DNA from: Phymorhynchus buccinoides
Lineage: Eukaryota > Mollusca > Gastropoda > Neogastropoda > Raphitomidae
Assembly: GCA_017654935.2 (NCBI GenBank)
Contig: CM065697.1
Span: forward strand, 47,590,763-47,654,762
DNA length: 64,000 nucleotides
Direction: 5' to 3'
Both the position numbers and the translations under genes were made by a program. Shown piece after piece: positions 1-11,205 of the stretch (its first letter is position 1; each line of letters opens with the position of its first letter). The notes beneath the pieces were generated by a model that saw only the letters and a list, made by a program, of their open reading frames with translations, was not told where the DNA came from and searched no databases.

Positions 1-634
1 GACACACACACACACACACAGGTCCACTTTACTTTTCCTCCATCAGTTCAGCCCACACAAAAATAAGGACAAACGGTTCTTTCTCGGCGGAGGTTTGCGC
101 TATGGGTTCAAAATAGGAATTGTTCGGAAATAATTAAGGGGAGTAATTTCATGGTTTGTGGGAGTGATCTTGCCTAATTCAATCGGTCAAACAGGGGGAG
201 TTACTCTACGATCAGGTAGACCCCCATCTCTCGCCTCGTGTGTTTGAGTAGACTTACATCACTTGGAACACCGTGCGTCATTCTAAAATTGATGTAATTT
301 ATATTTTTACGTCACATTTTGCAAAGTTCCATCAGTTTGTGGATACTGGCCGCCCCTCATTTTTCTAAAAAAAAAAAAGTTGGCAAGACGCTGACTCGCA
401 TCCTGCGGTTTCAAGCTTCGACGCCATGCTGCCATGGTTGCTATGACTTTGACCGAGTAAGTCGAGGTAATCAACTCTAATATTCACGAAGTGCTCTCCC
501 CTAGTTTTGTTCCCCGAAAATCGTCTAGTCAGGCTGTGAATAATAGAGATCAGGAGGATCAAGATAATATAACTTATAGGGCCACTGTTCCATGGTGTTT
601 GCACACAGAACCCACATGGATTCTATATATGTAA
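1..634. other. No gene seen; unique-looking sequence after a short (CA)n
   Basis: A (CA)n run occupies the first 20 bases and an A12 run lies near 367-378. Short open frames here show no recognisable domain. I see no RNA gene. Confidence 0.5.
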
Positions 635-1305
635 TAGGATAGGATAGGGTAGGATGGGATAGGATAGGATAGGATAGGATAGGATAGGACAGGATAAATT
701 GTGGTGGGTATGGAATGAGACGCACGAAGAGTTCATTTGTGAAATGACAGACTTGAGCACACAGTTCAGACATAGGATATGATAGGAAAGGATAGGATAG
801 ATTGAGGTGGGTATGGAAATAGACGCACAAAAAGTTCATTACTGAAAAGACAGACTTGAGCACACAGTTCAGACATAGGATAGGATAGGATAGGATGGGA
901 TAGGATGGGATAGGATGGGATAGGATGGGATAGGATAGGATAGATTGTGGTGGGTATGGAAATAGACGCACAAAAAGTTCACTACTGAAAAGACAGACTT
1001 GAGCACACAGTTCAGACATAGGATAGGATAGGATAGGATGGGATAGGATAGGATAGATTGTGGTGGGTATGGAAATAGACGCACAAAAAGTTCATTACTG
1101 AAAAGACAGACTTGAGCACACAGTTCAGACATAGGATAGGATAGGATAGGATGGGATAAGATAGGATAGATTGTGGTGGGTATGGAAATAGACGCACAAA
1201 AAGTTCACTACTGAAAAGACAGACTTGAGCACACAGTTCAGACATAGGATAGGATAGGATGGGATAGGATAGGATAGGATAGGATAGGATGGGATAGGAT
1301 AGCGA
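635..1305. repeat. GGATA pentanucleotide satellite with about 85-bp interspersed units
   Basis: Runs of the pentamer GGATA (with GGATG variants) alternate with a conserved block of about 85 bp that starts with GATTGTGGTGGGTATGGAAA and ends with CAGTTCAGACAT. The block recurs about five times (near 695, 800, 945, 1055 and 1165), giving a higher-order unit of about 105-145 bp. The length varies because the number of pentamers varies. All open frames across it are low-complexity by-products. Confidence 0.9.
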
Positions 1306-1333
1306 CAAGGGGTTAGCTTGATGAAACGAATGA

Positions 1334-1480
1334 AGAAGAAGAAGAAGAACGAAGAAGGCAATGAAGGAGGAGGGGAAAGAGGAGGAAGAGGAGGAGGAGG
1401 AGGAGGAGAAGCAAGAGTATGAGGAAAAGGAGGAGGAGGAGGAGGAGGAGGAGGAGGAGGAGGAGGAGGAGGAAGAGGAA
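1334..1480. repeat. Purine-rich GAA/GGA tract
   Basis: An almost pure purine run of GAAGAA, GAGGAA and (GGA)n units. Polypurine tracts of this length can form triplex DNA; here it directly precedes a (GT)n run and an assembly gap. Confidence 0.9.
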
Positions 1481-1509
1481 ATAGTGTGCATATATGTGCG
1501 CGCGTGTAT

Positions 1510-1514
<5 letters not shown>

Positions 1515-1596
<82 letters not shown>

Positions 1597-1625
1597 TGTG
1601 TGTGTGTCTGTGTATGTGTGCGTCT
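1515..1625. repeat. (GT)n microsatellite
   Basis: About 50 GT repeats with a few interruptions (GTCTGT, GTATGT) at the 3' end. Confidence 0.97.
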
Positions 1626-1708
1626 GTGAGCACGCGTATGTGTCATTGTTGGTAGACAATGCCTACACAAACAAACAACAATGCACAAACCAAAATTATA
1701 TGACCGTT

Positions 1709-2208
1709 NNNNNNNNNNNNNNNNNNNNNNNNNNNNNNNNNNNNNNNNNNNNNNNNNNNNNNNNNNNNNNNNNNNNNNNNNNNNNNNNNNNNNNNNNNNN
1801 NNNNNNNNNNNNNNNNNNNNNNNNNNNNNNNNNNNNNNNNNNNNNNNNNNNNNNNNNNNNNNNNNNNNNNNNNNNNNNNNNNNNNNNNNNNNNNNNNNNN
1901 NNNNNNNNNNNNNNNNNNNNNNNNNNNNNNNNNNNNNNNNNNNNNNNNNNNNNNNNNNNNNNNNNNNNNNNNNNNNNNNNNNNNNNNNNNNNNNNNNNNN
2001 NNNNNNNNNNNNNNNNNNNNNNNNNNNNNNNNNNNNNNNNNNNNNNNNNNNNNNNNNNNNNNNNNNNNNNNNNNNNNNNNNNNNNNNNNNNNNNNNNNNN
2101 NNNNNNNNNNNNNNNNNNNNNNNNNNNNNNNNNNNNNNNNNNNNNNNNNNNNNNNNNNNNNNNNNNNNNNNNNNNNNNNNNNNNNNNNNNNNNNNNNNNN
2201 NNNNNNNN
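1709..2208. other. Assembly gap of exactly 500 N
   Basis: 500 undetermined bases. The round number suggests a scaffolding placeholder rather than a measured distance. The left flank is satellite and the right flank is coding remnant of the Maverick-type element, so the left boundary of that element is lost here. Confidence 0.98.
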
Positions 2209-3071
2209 AACAGCAACAAAATCCCTTTCAATGACCTTGCTGATACATTCAAATCGATGTTCCAAATTGTGTCTGATTTGTTTTTAGACGTATTTTACTA
2301 TGATTTAAAATTCTTGTTGTAGTATATTGCTAATCTTGTCTGGTATTGTTGGGAAATCAACCGAGCTAATTCTGCGATGACGAACAACATCAAACTTCTA
2401 ATGTGATGTCTGAAATACTATATTTTGCATCAGGATCTGTCGCTGATCCGATAACACGGCTGTAATCATTAAAAGTTAATTCATACATAAGCCTATCTTG
2501 CCTAAAGCACCCTGATAATATGGGGAGTGCGTGTTTAACAGCTCAAAGTCAAGAGGTATATAAAATCGATTACCATAAACTTGAGCAACCAACTCATCTG
2601 GTGCGGGGATTGTCATCTTTTTTGTCTTTCAGCATTAATTCTATGTTTTCCTATACCATTAATCTCCCCTGTATTCCTATGATAAATCCTATCTTTTCTT
2701 TCATTTTGTGTGAGCCATAAATCACAATAACTCAAAAAGCACATCTGCTGACCGGTTATCTAAAGACATTACTTCTCTCCCTTCAAGTTTAACAGTAATC
2801 TTACTAACGATCGCTCTACCAAGATTAACAACTAAAGTTCTATTTAGGATCCGTCTCTGACTCTAGTTCTATTTTAAATGCGAGACGTGCGGTACCTGGC
2901 ACAATTACTTCATTAGATCCCAGACTAGGAAATCTTACTTGATAATATTTGTCTTTGGTCGATAGTTGAAGGATTATTACTTATCACAATACTCTGCCTG
3001 GTTCCTTTAACACTGAGTGGTTCTTTTAACCGTCTGTATGGATCAAGAATTGTTCCGTATGATTGCGACAT
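2209..3071 (-). pseudogene. Capsid-like protein remnant of the Maverick element, multiply frameshifted
   Basis: Read on the minus strand from an ATG at 3071, the first 47 codons are open (beginning MSQSYGTILDPYRRL). The reading then continues in other frames with stretches that clearly look like protein: a segment with VIVPGTARLAFKIELESE near 2845-2925, one with KITVKLEGREVMSLDN near 2755-2800, and one with DELVAQVYGNRFYIPLDFEL near 2530-2600. The last ends in more coding-like sequence up to the gap. The order and style resemble the major-capsid-type protein of Maverick elements in invertebrates. That match is from general recognition, not from a search. At least four frame changes and in-frame stops make this copy non-functional as it stands, and its 3' part lies in or beyond the gap. 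Confidence 0.6.
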
Positions 3072-3121
3072 CTCTTTTGCTTTTTAGAAATAAAAATAAA
3101 AACATAATTATAAATAAAAAC

Positions 3122-4327
3122 ATGGCAGGAATAGAAGCAGACCGCGATTATGACGTCTTTGAACCTGGCAGATGACATGAGTGAAGCTACATCAATCTCG
3201 CCATCAATCATACTTTAAGACGAGAACTAATGGAAGGTAAAGTAAGATCGTTTTATGAAAGTATAGAACAAGAACCGCCTGAAGTTTTTGATTCTAATGA
3301 CTTTGAATATAAAGACGGTCATTTATTTGCGAAGGATAAAGATGGAAACCCAGTACAACTTACAACTAAACCAGACTCCTCAAAGTTTTTAAAAAAGAGT
3401 ACACTTCGTGGCAGGCTCAGTGTTAGTGATCAAAGACGATTTAATATCGAACCAGTACCAGACCTAAGCACACAGGCTGTTTCTACACTTCAAAACACAC
3501 TACAAAGACTACCAACTGATTCCCAACTTAAATCAATTCCTCTTAGAGACTTAAGCGCAACTGCGGACGACATCATAGAAATGGAAACTAGTTTTATAAC
3601 TTTAGAAGATGAAGAAACCCAAGTAAAAACATTGCATGACCCACCATTACCTATGAGAGAACTAATGGCGCTCAATTCAACATTAAAATCTATCAGAGGC
3701 GAGTTAACAAATAATGTAGCAAAGTTAAGCGAACTTGATTCTCACATAAACAGAGAAAAACAAAAGTTGGCTGAAGCGGACGACAACAACCTAGGACAAG
3801 ACGTGAAAGACAGAATCATACAAAGACTAAATGATCTTCAACAAGAGAGAGCAGCAAGACTAGAAGTACTGTCAACTAACCCTGAACAATTACGCACACA
3901 ATTCAACAGAATAAAAGAAACCATCCAAATAATGTTATACGAAAACACGACGCTAGCTGAACGAATAAAAACTTTATTTAGAGAGCAAGGAGTCACGATT
4001 GCGAGCGTTATGACAGCTTTAGGGTTTGCAATCTCTACTTTAGTGTTTGCTTTAACAGGAACAGGTGGTGGTGGTGGTCAATTACCTTCTCCACCTTCTC
4101 CACCTTCAAAAGATACGAATTGGATTAAAAAACAACTGGAACATTTAACGAATCTATTAAAAAAAATTAGGAGAAAAAGCTCTAGATGCACTACCCGGTA
4201 TATTAGGTGGAATTGTTAGTTGGCTTTTTTCTACTGCAAGCAAAGTAGTCGGTTTTATGGCTGAACACTTATGGACATTAATAGTTTTAGTTGTTGGATT
4301 ACTCTTTAGTAAAATAAAAATAAACTA
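3122..4327 (+). pseudogene. Coiled-coil, membrane-anchored Maverick protein (frameshifted at both ends)
   Basis: The main open frame runs 3230-4219 (329 residues from ATG 3230). Residues about 150-215 are charged and heptad-like, suggesting a coiled coil. A hydrophobic segment follows (IASVMTALGFAISTLVFAL, about 252-271), then a Gly/Pro-rich linker and a basic tail. The open frame probably began earlier: an ATG at 3122 starts a short coding-like stretch that shifts frame near 3175, and the main frame is open back to 3185. At the 3' end an A8 run at 4159-4166 puts the tail out of frame. One base of change would open a second hydrophobic, Trp-containing segment to a stop at 4325-4327. Similar proteins accompany invertebrate Maverick polymerases; the role is unknown, probably virion- or membrane-related. 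The last bases overlap the convergent gene on the minus strand. Confidence 0.7.
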
Positions 4328-4742
4328 GACCGGCTGCAGTTAAAAAAATAACTAGTGCTGTCTTTTCGTTTTCATGACTGTCAGTTAAGTTCGTTGAATT
4401 CGTTAAGTTAATATTCTTTTTTTGACTGTCAGGGATTGGATGGTGTGTTCTTTGTATGATCGACAATGTAGAATTTATTTTTGAATTTTTACCAACTGCT
4501 TGATTATCTCTCGCTATAAGGATTTCGTTGTTATAGTTTACAATTGTTCCTATTTGAAGTCTAAGATCAGAGGGCAGCATGTATAATCCACTACCGACAG
4601 CAAAGTCTACTTTCGATCTTGCGAATCTCAAAACGTCTTGATACCTTTTAATGCTAGCTGGGAGGTCAACTGTAGAATTGATTGCATCTTCTAAATTAGC
4701 TAAATACTGTTTTTGTGCATCAAACCCAGTTGAAGGATCCAT
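4299..4742 (-). CDS. Small tail-anchored protein of the Maverick element, function unknown
   Basis: About 147 residues from ATG 4742. The frame stays open upstream to a GTG at 4787 but has no better start. The N-terminal two thirds is helical and polar; an Asn/Ser/Thr-rich linker (NLTNSTNLTDS) follows, and the protein ends with one hydrophobic helix (ALVIFLTAAGLVYFYF) and three residues, as in tail-anchored membrane proteins. It lies tail to tail with the coiled-coil protein gene, overlapping its predicted 3' end by about 29 bases. I do not recognise a family. Its position inside the element suggests a structural or membrane role, which is inference. Confidence 0.6.
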   Translation of the reverse strand: MDPSTGFDAQKQYLANLEDAINSTVDLPASIKRYQDVLRFARSKVDFAVGSGLYMLPSDLRLQIGTIVNYNNEILIARDNQAVGKNSKINSTLSIIQRTHHPIPDSQKKNINLTNSTNLTDSHENEKTALVIFLTAAGLVYFYFTKE

Positions 4743-4848
4743 TATTTCAGACCTCACTTGCGCTTGAGATCCCAGCAAACACCACACTTAAGTACGAATT
4801 GAATCATTTACTCGTTCTATTCCCGCCTTTGTCAGTCCTTCGGAAGTG

Positions 4849-5487
4849 TCAAGAATAAAATGTAGACCAAGCGTTTTTATGTTTTTGTTGAATAGATCCT
4901 AAACGAACGGTCGTACCTGAAGAAAAAGACGTGTAAGGAGGATTCCAATCATAGTTATACTTTCTGTGCACGCCCCAATAATAAAGTGTACCCAAACCAT
5001 GATTACGATCTAACTTTTGTCTAAAGTCTGTATTCAAGTTAATGTTAAACTCATTACAAATCCGTTCAAAGGCCTTCATGTCAATTCTGTTGTTGAACGG
5101 ATTAAAAGTGGAATCATTCGGTAATGGAGCATGCAGTTCAGACAAAATACGCTTGAATGTATAATAGAAATGAAATCTGTAAACTGCTTTTACCATGACT
5201 CCAGGATGATTTAAGTGATCAGTGAAAGAAACACCACACCCTGTTGTAGCGCAAAACACAGCAAAGTTTAACTGGTTTTGATAAAACTGCATTGGATGAC
5301 TAAACCATGCCTTTGCGATGTTATCATGTTTGACACTAGGATTTAAATAATGGCTTAATGGATTACTGACCTTAACTTCAAAAGAATCAACTCCCACTGC
5401 AACAACTATTGAATCAACAGCTATAGTTTTAGGGTTATATGATCCAACTGCATATTTAGCGTCTTTGTTATATTTAAAAGCATTCAT
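4849..5487 (-). CDS. Unknown structural-type protein of the Maverick element
   Basis: 212 residues from ATG 5487. The sequence is rich in aromatic and beta-type residues (repeated Tyr, Phe, Val, Asn), with two Cys in FCATTGCG near residue 88, and has no obvious membrane helix or enzyme motif. The gene is divergent from the 5507 gene with only about 19 bases between start codons, so the two probably share a promoter region. After its stop, coding-like sequence continues in another frame for about 20 codons (4788-4848), so the natural C-terminus may be longer and this one truncated by a small indel. It could be a minor capsid component, but that is a guess from context. Confidence 0.55.
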   Translation of the reverse strand: MNAFKYNKDAKYAVGSYNPKTIAVDSIVVAVGVDSFEVKVSNPLSHYLNPSVKHDNIAKAWFSHPMQFYQNQLNFAVFCATTGCGVSFTDHLNHPGVMVKAVYRFHFYYTFKRILSELHAPLPNDSTFNPFNNRIDMKAFERICNEFNINLNTDFRQKLDRNHGLGTLYYWGVHRKYNYDWNPPYTSFSSGTTVRLGSIQQKHKNAWSTFYS

Positions 5488-5506
5488 TTATATATCCGCA
5501 ATAAAA

Positions 5507-6191
5507 ATGTTTATTTATATAACTGATCAAGACGAGCCAATACTTTTACAACGCCCCATTGAAAATCATGGTTCTCTAAAAGTAGCGCTCCATGAAATTT
5601 ATTACAAAGTCAAATGGATTAACATAAGCGAATCCTTAAAAAACAATTGGATAAGAAAAATTACCAGTGAAGGGAGGATTGAACTAACTATACCAGACGG
5701 TTATTACGGTTTTTGTTCATTAAAAGAGATGTTAAACGACTTCGACATTACTTTAAAACTTAATGAGGGAAATTTGAAAGTGAAGATGATGTTTAGAGGC
5801 CAAAAAGGAGTAGTATTTGAATTTGCTAATGAATTGGCTAAACTATTAGGTTTTAGATTAGACAGGTTCCATGTCACTGATAATGCACTGGAAAGTAATT
5901 CATTTACGGCTGTAAAATCACTTAATCTTGGAATACATTCTTTATTATACTTTCATTTAGATATCCTGAGTACAGATAACAACTTATTTGATAACCAGCC
6001 GTCTACTGTGTTAAGAGTTCTTCCAACAGCAAAAGCGGCATACTGTGATTACGAAATTATTACGTTTCACCAACTTACAGTTTAAAGAATTAATTTGTGG
6101 GGTTCACCATTCACTAAAAATAAGAATAACTGACAAAAAAGGAAAAGAAGTTCAGTGCGACAGCCTTAATGCTTTATTAGAAATAAAATAA
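5507..6191 (+). pseudogene. Penton/minor-capsid-like protein of the Maverick element, late frameshift
   Basis: The start is ATG 5507 (MFIYITDQDEP). The frame is open to TAA at about 6085, and coding-like sequence continues in another frame to a stop at 6189-6191, so one indel near 6082 truncates the last 35 or so residues. The protein is beta-rich; a segment near residues 150-175 (LLYFHLDILSTDNNLF, then a short spacer and VLRVLP) has the layout I associate with the small capsid (penton-like) proteins that neighbour such polymerases in cnidarian and molluscan elements. There are no membrane helices. Assignment is by pattern only; a structure comparison for a jelly-roll fold would decide it. 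Confidence 0.5.
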
Positions 6192-6207
6192 TTCGGCATA
6201 AAAGACA

Positions 6208-7053
6208 ATGTCGCGCGGACCAGATCAACCGGTTATGCTTGACCCTGTTAGATGCGCAACTTTAGAATTGAAGGACCTAGCAGACACAGAAGACTTTGAT
6301 TTAAATGGAGAGATAGGAGCGCTGTATGGTTTTGAGTACACAAACAACGGCTATTATAAACGTGCAGAAGTAAGTGATAAAAAAGTACCTAAACTAGAGC
6401 AACTGCGTAATGTAGTAGCTGACAATGTTGGCCAGTTTGAATATAAAGTTGTTAAGAAAAGGGATAACAAATGGCATTTAATTCCATCCGTTGATTGGGA
6501 AATTAAGTTTGAATTTTTAAGCCCGTTTACATTCTTTGATAATGACAAACACTTTCGCAAATCATTTAACTCAGGACCGTTACATGTCAGTCTGATTCCA
6601 CAAAACAACAGCAGAAGAGAAATAGCAATCAAACCTTATAAAAAGAGACAGTACATGCTGCACAGAAAAAAGACAGTGACAAAGGATGCAGCCACGCAAT
6701 TAGAGTTCATTCCTAAAATGGTTTTAGCAGACGAATTTACTATGATATTTGAACTTTCTGTTAGAGCAGACAACCCTGATTCCCTACCTGTTGGTGTTAG
6801 CGACAACCTAATGAAAGGGATTCTTATTTCTTGGCAAAACTTGGATGTTGAATCAGTGAGATGTACTATCGTTATTCAAAACCGCGGTGAAGAAATTAAG
6901 GCAGTGTCGACCAGCGATAAAGTTATATTGAGTGTTGATCCAAACAATCTCTTAACGTTCATTAACCTTACTAATTTAGATCTCATTGGGTTTTATTACA
7001 CTGAAAGCATTTTGTCTGATGATCTTCTTAAAATGATAGCAAGTGCAAATTAA
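6208..7053 (+). CDS. Unknown 281-residue protein of the Maverick element
   Basis: An intact frame from ATG 6208 to the stop at 7053. The protein is mixed alpha/beta with a strongly basic patch near residues 145-165 (KPYKKRQYMLHRKKT) and many beta-type stretches. There is no signal peptide, membrane helix or recognised catalytic motif. It follows the penton-like gene by 16 bases and precedes the 7083 gene by 29 bases on the same strand, as in a co-transcribed late block. The basic patch could bind DNA inside a virion or the capsid interior; this is inference. It is one of the few genes here with no visible break. Confidence 0.6.
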   Translation: MSRGPDQPVMLDPVRCATLELKDLADTEDFDLNGEIGALYGFEYTNNGYYKRAEVSDKKVPKLEQLRNVVADNVGQFEYKVVKKRDNKWHLIPSVDWEIKFEFLSPFTFFDNDKHFRKSFNSGPLHVSLIPQNNSRREIAIKPYKKRQYMLHRKKTVTKDAATQLEFIPKMVLADEFTMIFELSVRADNPDSLPVGVSDNLMKGILISWQNLDVESVRCTIVIQNRGEEIKAVSTSDKVILSVDPNNLLTFINLTNLDLIGFYYTESILSDDLLKMIASAN

Positions 7054-7082
7054 ATGTTTTAAATTTTTTTATATATAAAAAG

Positions 7083-7712
7083 ATGTCAATTACAACATAT
7101 CCAAAAATACCGAAAGAAGGTACTGTCAAAGAAAAGACTGAGGGTGGTGATGATCCTGAAATCAGAAAGTTCAGATTGTCTACCATTACAGAAATACAAA
7201 GAGAATTGGAAAAAGACCTCACTAACTATAACAGAACCAAACGAAGGTACTCTTGTTTGTTTAATTCAGCAACATACTTAAATACTGGATTTGGAACTCT
7301 AGGTACTTTAACAGCAGGAAGCTCTGTAGGGTTGTTAGCGACAGGGGTCGGATCAGTAGTAGCTTTGCCTCTAGGTTGTGTGTCATTAACTCTCGGGTTG
7401 TTTTCAATCAGTACGTCTGCTTTTAACAAAAAAATAAAAATAAAACTACAAAAGCATACAGCCATGGTTCAATTAATAATGGCAAAACTTAGTTCATTTC
7501 GATTAATAATCAGTAAAGCTTTGCAAGACTCTCAAATTTCGGATGATGAGTTCAATAGATTGCAAGCAGACTACAACGACTACAAAATGCAAAAGTTTGA
7601 ACTTTAAAAAAAATCGAGAGCAAGTTTTTCACAACCGCAAGACATAGAAGCGATAAAAAAAGAATGTCAAAAAAAAGTAAACGATACATTAAAATCTGTT
7701 CTAGGGAAATAA
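7083..7712 (+). pseudogene. Two-helix membrane protein of the Maverick element, C-terminus frameshifted
   Basis: ATG 7083 opens a 174-residue frame ending at 7607. Residues about 60-110 are Gly/Ala/Leu-rich and hydrophobic with a short turn (GTLTAGSSVGLLATGVGSVVALPLG and following), suggesting one or two membrane helices. Charged helices flank this region on both sides. Right after the stop there is an A8 run (about 7606-7613); one frame over, the coding-like sequence continues with a charged helix to TAA at 7710-7712. That fits a C-terminus of about 30 more residues lost by a homopolymer indel. Similar small membrane proteins occur in Maverick-type elements of invertebrates. The function is unknown. 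Confidence 0.55.
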
Positions 7713-7769
7713 CAATAAGAACTCCAAAGGGTGCTTATTCAATTCAATATGATTATAAGTTTCGAAAGT

Positions 7770-10700
7770 CTACTGACTATGACAATTAGTCCTCCAGTGC
7801 CCAACTGCATACGAAAACTCAGGTGATTTAAACACTCGCTTTGTATTGTTTGAGTCGAGTGATTTTTTATTTACAACTGTTGTGTTTATCTCGTGTAACT
7901 TAGATTGTATTTTTATGTTGTCATGAAAAAACGTTTTGCTGTCGAACAATGCTTCTTTATAGTTGTCGTGTGACATGACCATTTGAACAACAGGTCTACT
8001 GATTCCTTTTGCTTTTTTAATAACACTAGTTTGGCTTTCTATTGAATACATCTTTGCTCTCAGTCCGACATACTCTTTGATTAAAGTTCCATTCAGTTCA
8101 TCCTTCATCTTGCCGATTACTTTTTTATTTACAGTTGAATGTAATGGAGATTTAATTGAGTAGTCAGATGTATCATACTTAGAGTCTGATCCTTTTGCTA
8201 CTTCTGTTTCTAAATCTTTGTAAAAGTCTTCAGTTGGAATGTCTAGAATAAATGAGTCCGTGTCTGTGTACAATACTTTAGATTCTGGATAGAGTGGTTT
8301 AAAGTAGTCATATAGAAATTCCAGCATCAATAGTTTAGACAACTCTAAGGACAGCAAACCCAATGAAGACTGGTTTGTCTAGTTTTACTTTAAGTTTTTT
8401 CATCATGATACCGTAAAGGTTGTCATGGAATTTTTTGAAGTCTTGATAATGCGGTTTTGAAGTTAGTTTGATTGCTTTGTTTTCTTGGGTAACTAATCTG
8501 ACGTCCTTGCGTTTGTGCGGGTTTTCCATTGTCTTTCCAAAACAACTGTTATTCATTAGCTTAAAGAAGTCTTTTTCTGAGGCGTCAGTAGCTTGTGTTC
8601 TAAGATTAGTGTTCTTCATTATATACGGTTCCATAAACTTCCTCTGACTAAACGAAATGATTCTATGAACTGCAGTTAGTCTTAATCCGTGACGTAAGTA
8701 GAATTGTAGTAATCTATAATGACAAACATATTTTTTTTTGTTAGTGTAGATTAGGTACAAGTTTTGGTAACTCTGATCCCACCTGAAGTCTTTCAGCGGC
8801 TAACGGGTAGTCATTGTGCGGGTCATGGAGTTCATCCGGATAATCTAAGTCGACTTCTAAAATAAATCCTGTTTCGTAAGAATCTGGTAATTTTAAAAGC
8901 CATTCTACAAAGTTCTTAATATTAAAATCAAAAGGCGATGTTAACATTTTAAAATTACGTAATGGTAGTGATTGACACATTGCCCAACCATAGAGATTGT
9001 TTGCATCCAAGTACATGATATAATTTGATGGTTTAGTAGGATCGTAGTCGTCTAAGTACTTGTTGTTGGCCTTACAATAACTGTGTGAAGCCATACTAAT
9101 TCCTCCACGTAGTCCGTCTTCAATCATCTGTAGTATGGGTAGGTTGGTAAGTAAGTCAATCTGTATTTTGGTAAATCTTAAGAATGCATCCCAACTCATA
9201 CCAGGAGCAGTGATATAATTAGCAGGGTTTTTCTGTAATTTTCAAATACGTCCGCAAGCAAACAAACGTCAGCCATTAAATAGGCGTCATGATAGTCTCC
9301 CATGGTCTGGCAGTTTAATTTAATCCACGCTGACTGAGCATGGTCGTAGTCAGAGTCGCTTATATCTTTTCCTTTTAAACTAGAGTAGAATGCGCCTTTA
9401 GGTGGTAATTCAACTTCATCGAACCGCTCCCAACTACTCATGTACTCGTAAGGGTATACTCCTATTCGTACAAGTGCTGGATCAAAGTATTTTTCTGTTA
9501 TAGAACATTTGGATAGTGACTGACCTAAAGACTCTAGTGATCCCATCAGATGTTGTAATGAATCGTAAAAAGACAATTGACCTAATGTAAATGTCATGTA
9601 CTTTTCTGAAGACTGAGCTATACAACTGACGGTTCTAAATGAATCAGTAACTGCTTGTAGAATTAAATGGGAGTCATATCCACGTAGATTGTGAAAGAAT
9701 ATAGGCAGTTTCCAAGACTTTGGTTCAAACTTTAACTGCAAATTACAGGAGTTGTGTGCTGCTCCTCTGAATTTCCCACTAATGTGATCATGGTCTCGTA
9801 CTTTATAGATGTCTGAATAATCCGGGTCCTCCTCTTGCATAAACCCTTTTTTGCAAATCCAACATTCAGTAGCTGATTCAAATTGAATTAAATCTTCAGG
9901 CGTCATGATTAAATCTAATAAATTTAGTTGTTAGATAGTTCATTTCGCAGTTTCATCATTCTTATTAAAAAGATTTTTGCAGCATCGGGCCCCCTATAAA
10001 GTTCAGGTTCAAAATGTTTACCGTCCGATCTAACAACAATAAATGCGTATGAACAGATTTGATGATTATTTAACAAAACTGTTTTAGGAAGATTTTTAGG
10101 GGCTGGTCCTTGATACGGAACGATGATAGATTCGAAGTCTGCGTAAACAACATAAGGACTTAATTGCAGTTTCTTCCAGTTTTTAAAGAACACCTTACTT
10201 CCTTCTTTTGGAGTAATAAGTTCAGTATAGCAGTCAACGGATGAATTACAATGTTTTCTATGTTCAACTGCCGCATAAATACTTGGCATTCTCTGTAAAC
10301 ATCTTCGACAGAATTCTTGTTTATGCCCATCTTTTAAAGTAAACTGAATAAGTCTGCTCATTGTACGAATTAAAGTGTAGTGTGTTTTTGTTTTATCTGT
10401 TAGTAAGAGTAGATCAACATGATTTTTATCAGGATCATTACTAAATGAGGGAGCGTTCTTTGATACACGGATTGGTTTAAGGTTTTCTTCTGATGACCAT
10501 GTGTAGACGTTAACTGATATAGGTTTGTTTTGTTCTTCAAACTGATCAATTTTATCAACACTAACAGGGAAGTCAATACCATTAAAGTTTAATTCATTTA
10601 TGTTTTCTTGATAATTTGTTACTCTTTCCGCGTTCTTTTTAACATACTGTAGTTTAGCTAAAACGCACCACATAAAACATTTATTGTCTGTATTCTTAAT

Positions 10701-11147
10701 GTTTAGTACTGCCCGTTTTAAAACAAGTTCTTTAGGCAAAGGAATAAATGCGTTTCCTACGATTGGCGCATATTTACTCTCCTTTAATTTAATTTCTAAT
10801 ACTCCTCCTTCTGACCAACCAGATCCTCTCAGTTTTGCCTCTTCTGATGCGTTAATGAACTGGGTGATTAAATTGTCTGCCCAGGTTTCTGTAAAATCAT
10901 TATATGAAAGAACTACTTGCTGTTTAGTAGAGACCCATACTTGAAGCTGCTCACCTTGGACTGTTTCATAATCTACGTACACTGCTAACATTACTTTAAC
11001 TGGCGGTTCTATAGCTAGTTTTTTTAGGTATTTGCGAAATAGCATGTTTTACACTTTCTAGTACATTTTCTGGTTCAATAACTTCTAAATCCGTTTCTTT
11101 AAAAACTTTGTCTAAGTGCTCAATTATTTCATCAGCTGCCATTGTCA
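7770..11147 (-). pseudogene. polB: Protein-primed family B DNA polymerase (Maverick type), broken into six frames
   Basis: The gene runs right to left from a likely ATG at 11147. The pieces are 11147-about 11020, 11045-9924, 9906-9196, 9199-8741, 8760-8335 and 8363-7770. Exonuclease motif I (YADFESI) is at about 10130-10150. A Cys/His zinc-type cluster (CWICKKGF, then DHDH and RGAAHNSCN) starts the next piece; Exo II is NLRGYDSHLIL and Exo III DVCLLADVFENYR near 9240. Polymerase motif A is YLDANNLYGW (about 9000), motif B KLMNNSCFGKTMEN (about 8550) and motif C YTDTDSF (about 8265). All catalytic aspartates that can be seen are present, so the damage is only loss of frame. Breaks fall at T7 (11019-11025), near T9-T10 (8730-8739) and at non-homopolymer sites such as about 8345. 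The enzyme would copy the element's DNA from a protein primer. As written it cannot be made as one chain. Confidence 0.9.
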
Positions 11148-11205
11148 TGTTGAGTTCTTTTTTCTAACTCAAATTATTTTGTTTAATTAAAAATAATTAT
11201 TTTTG

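Noticed and set aside
10684..10944. Plus-strand open frame inside the polymerase gene
   Set aside because: Shadow of the minus-strand polymerase coding sequence.
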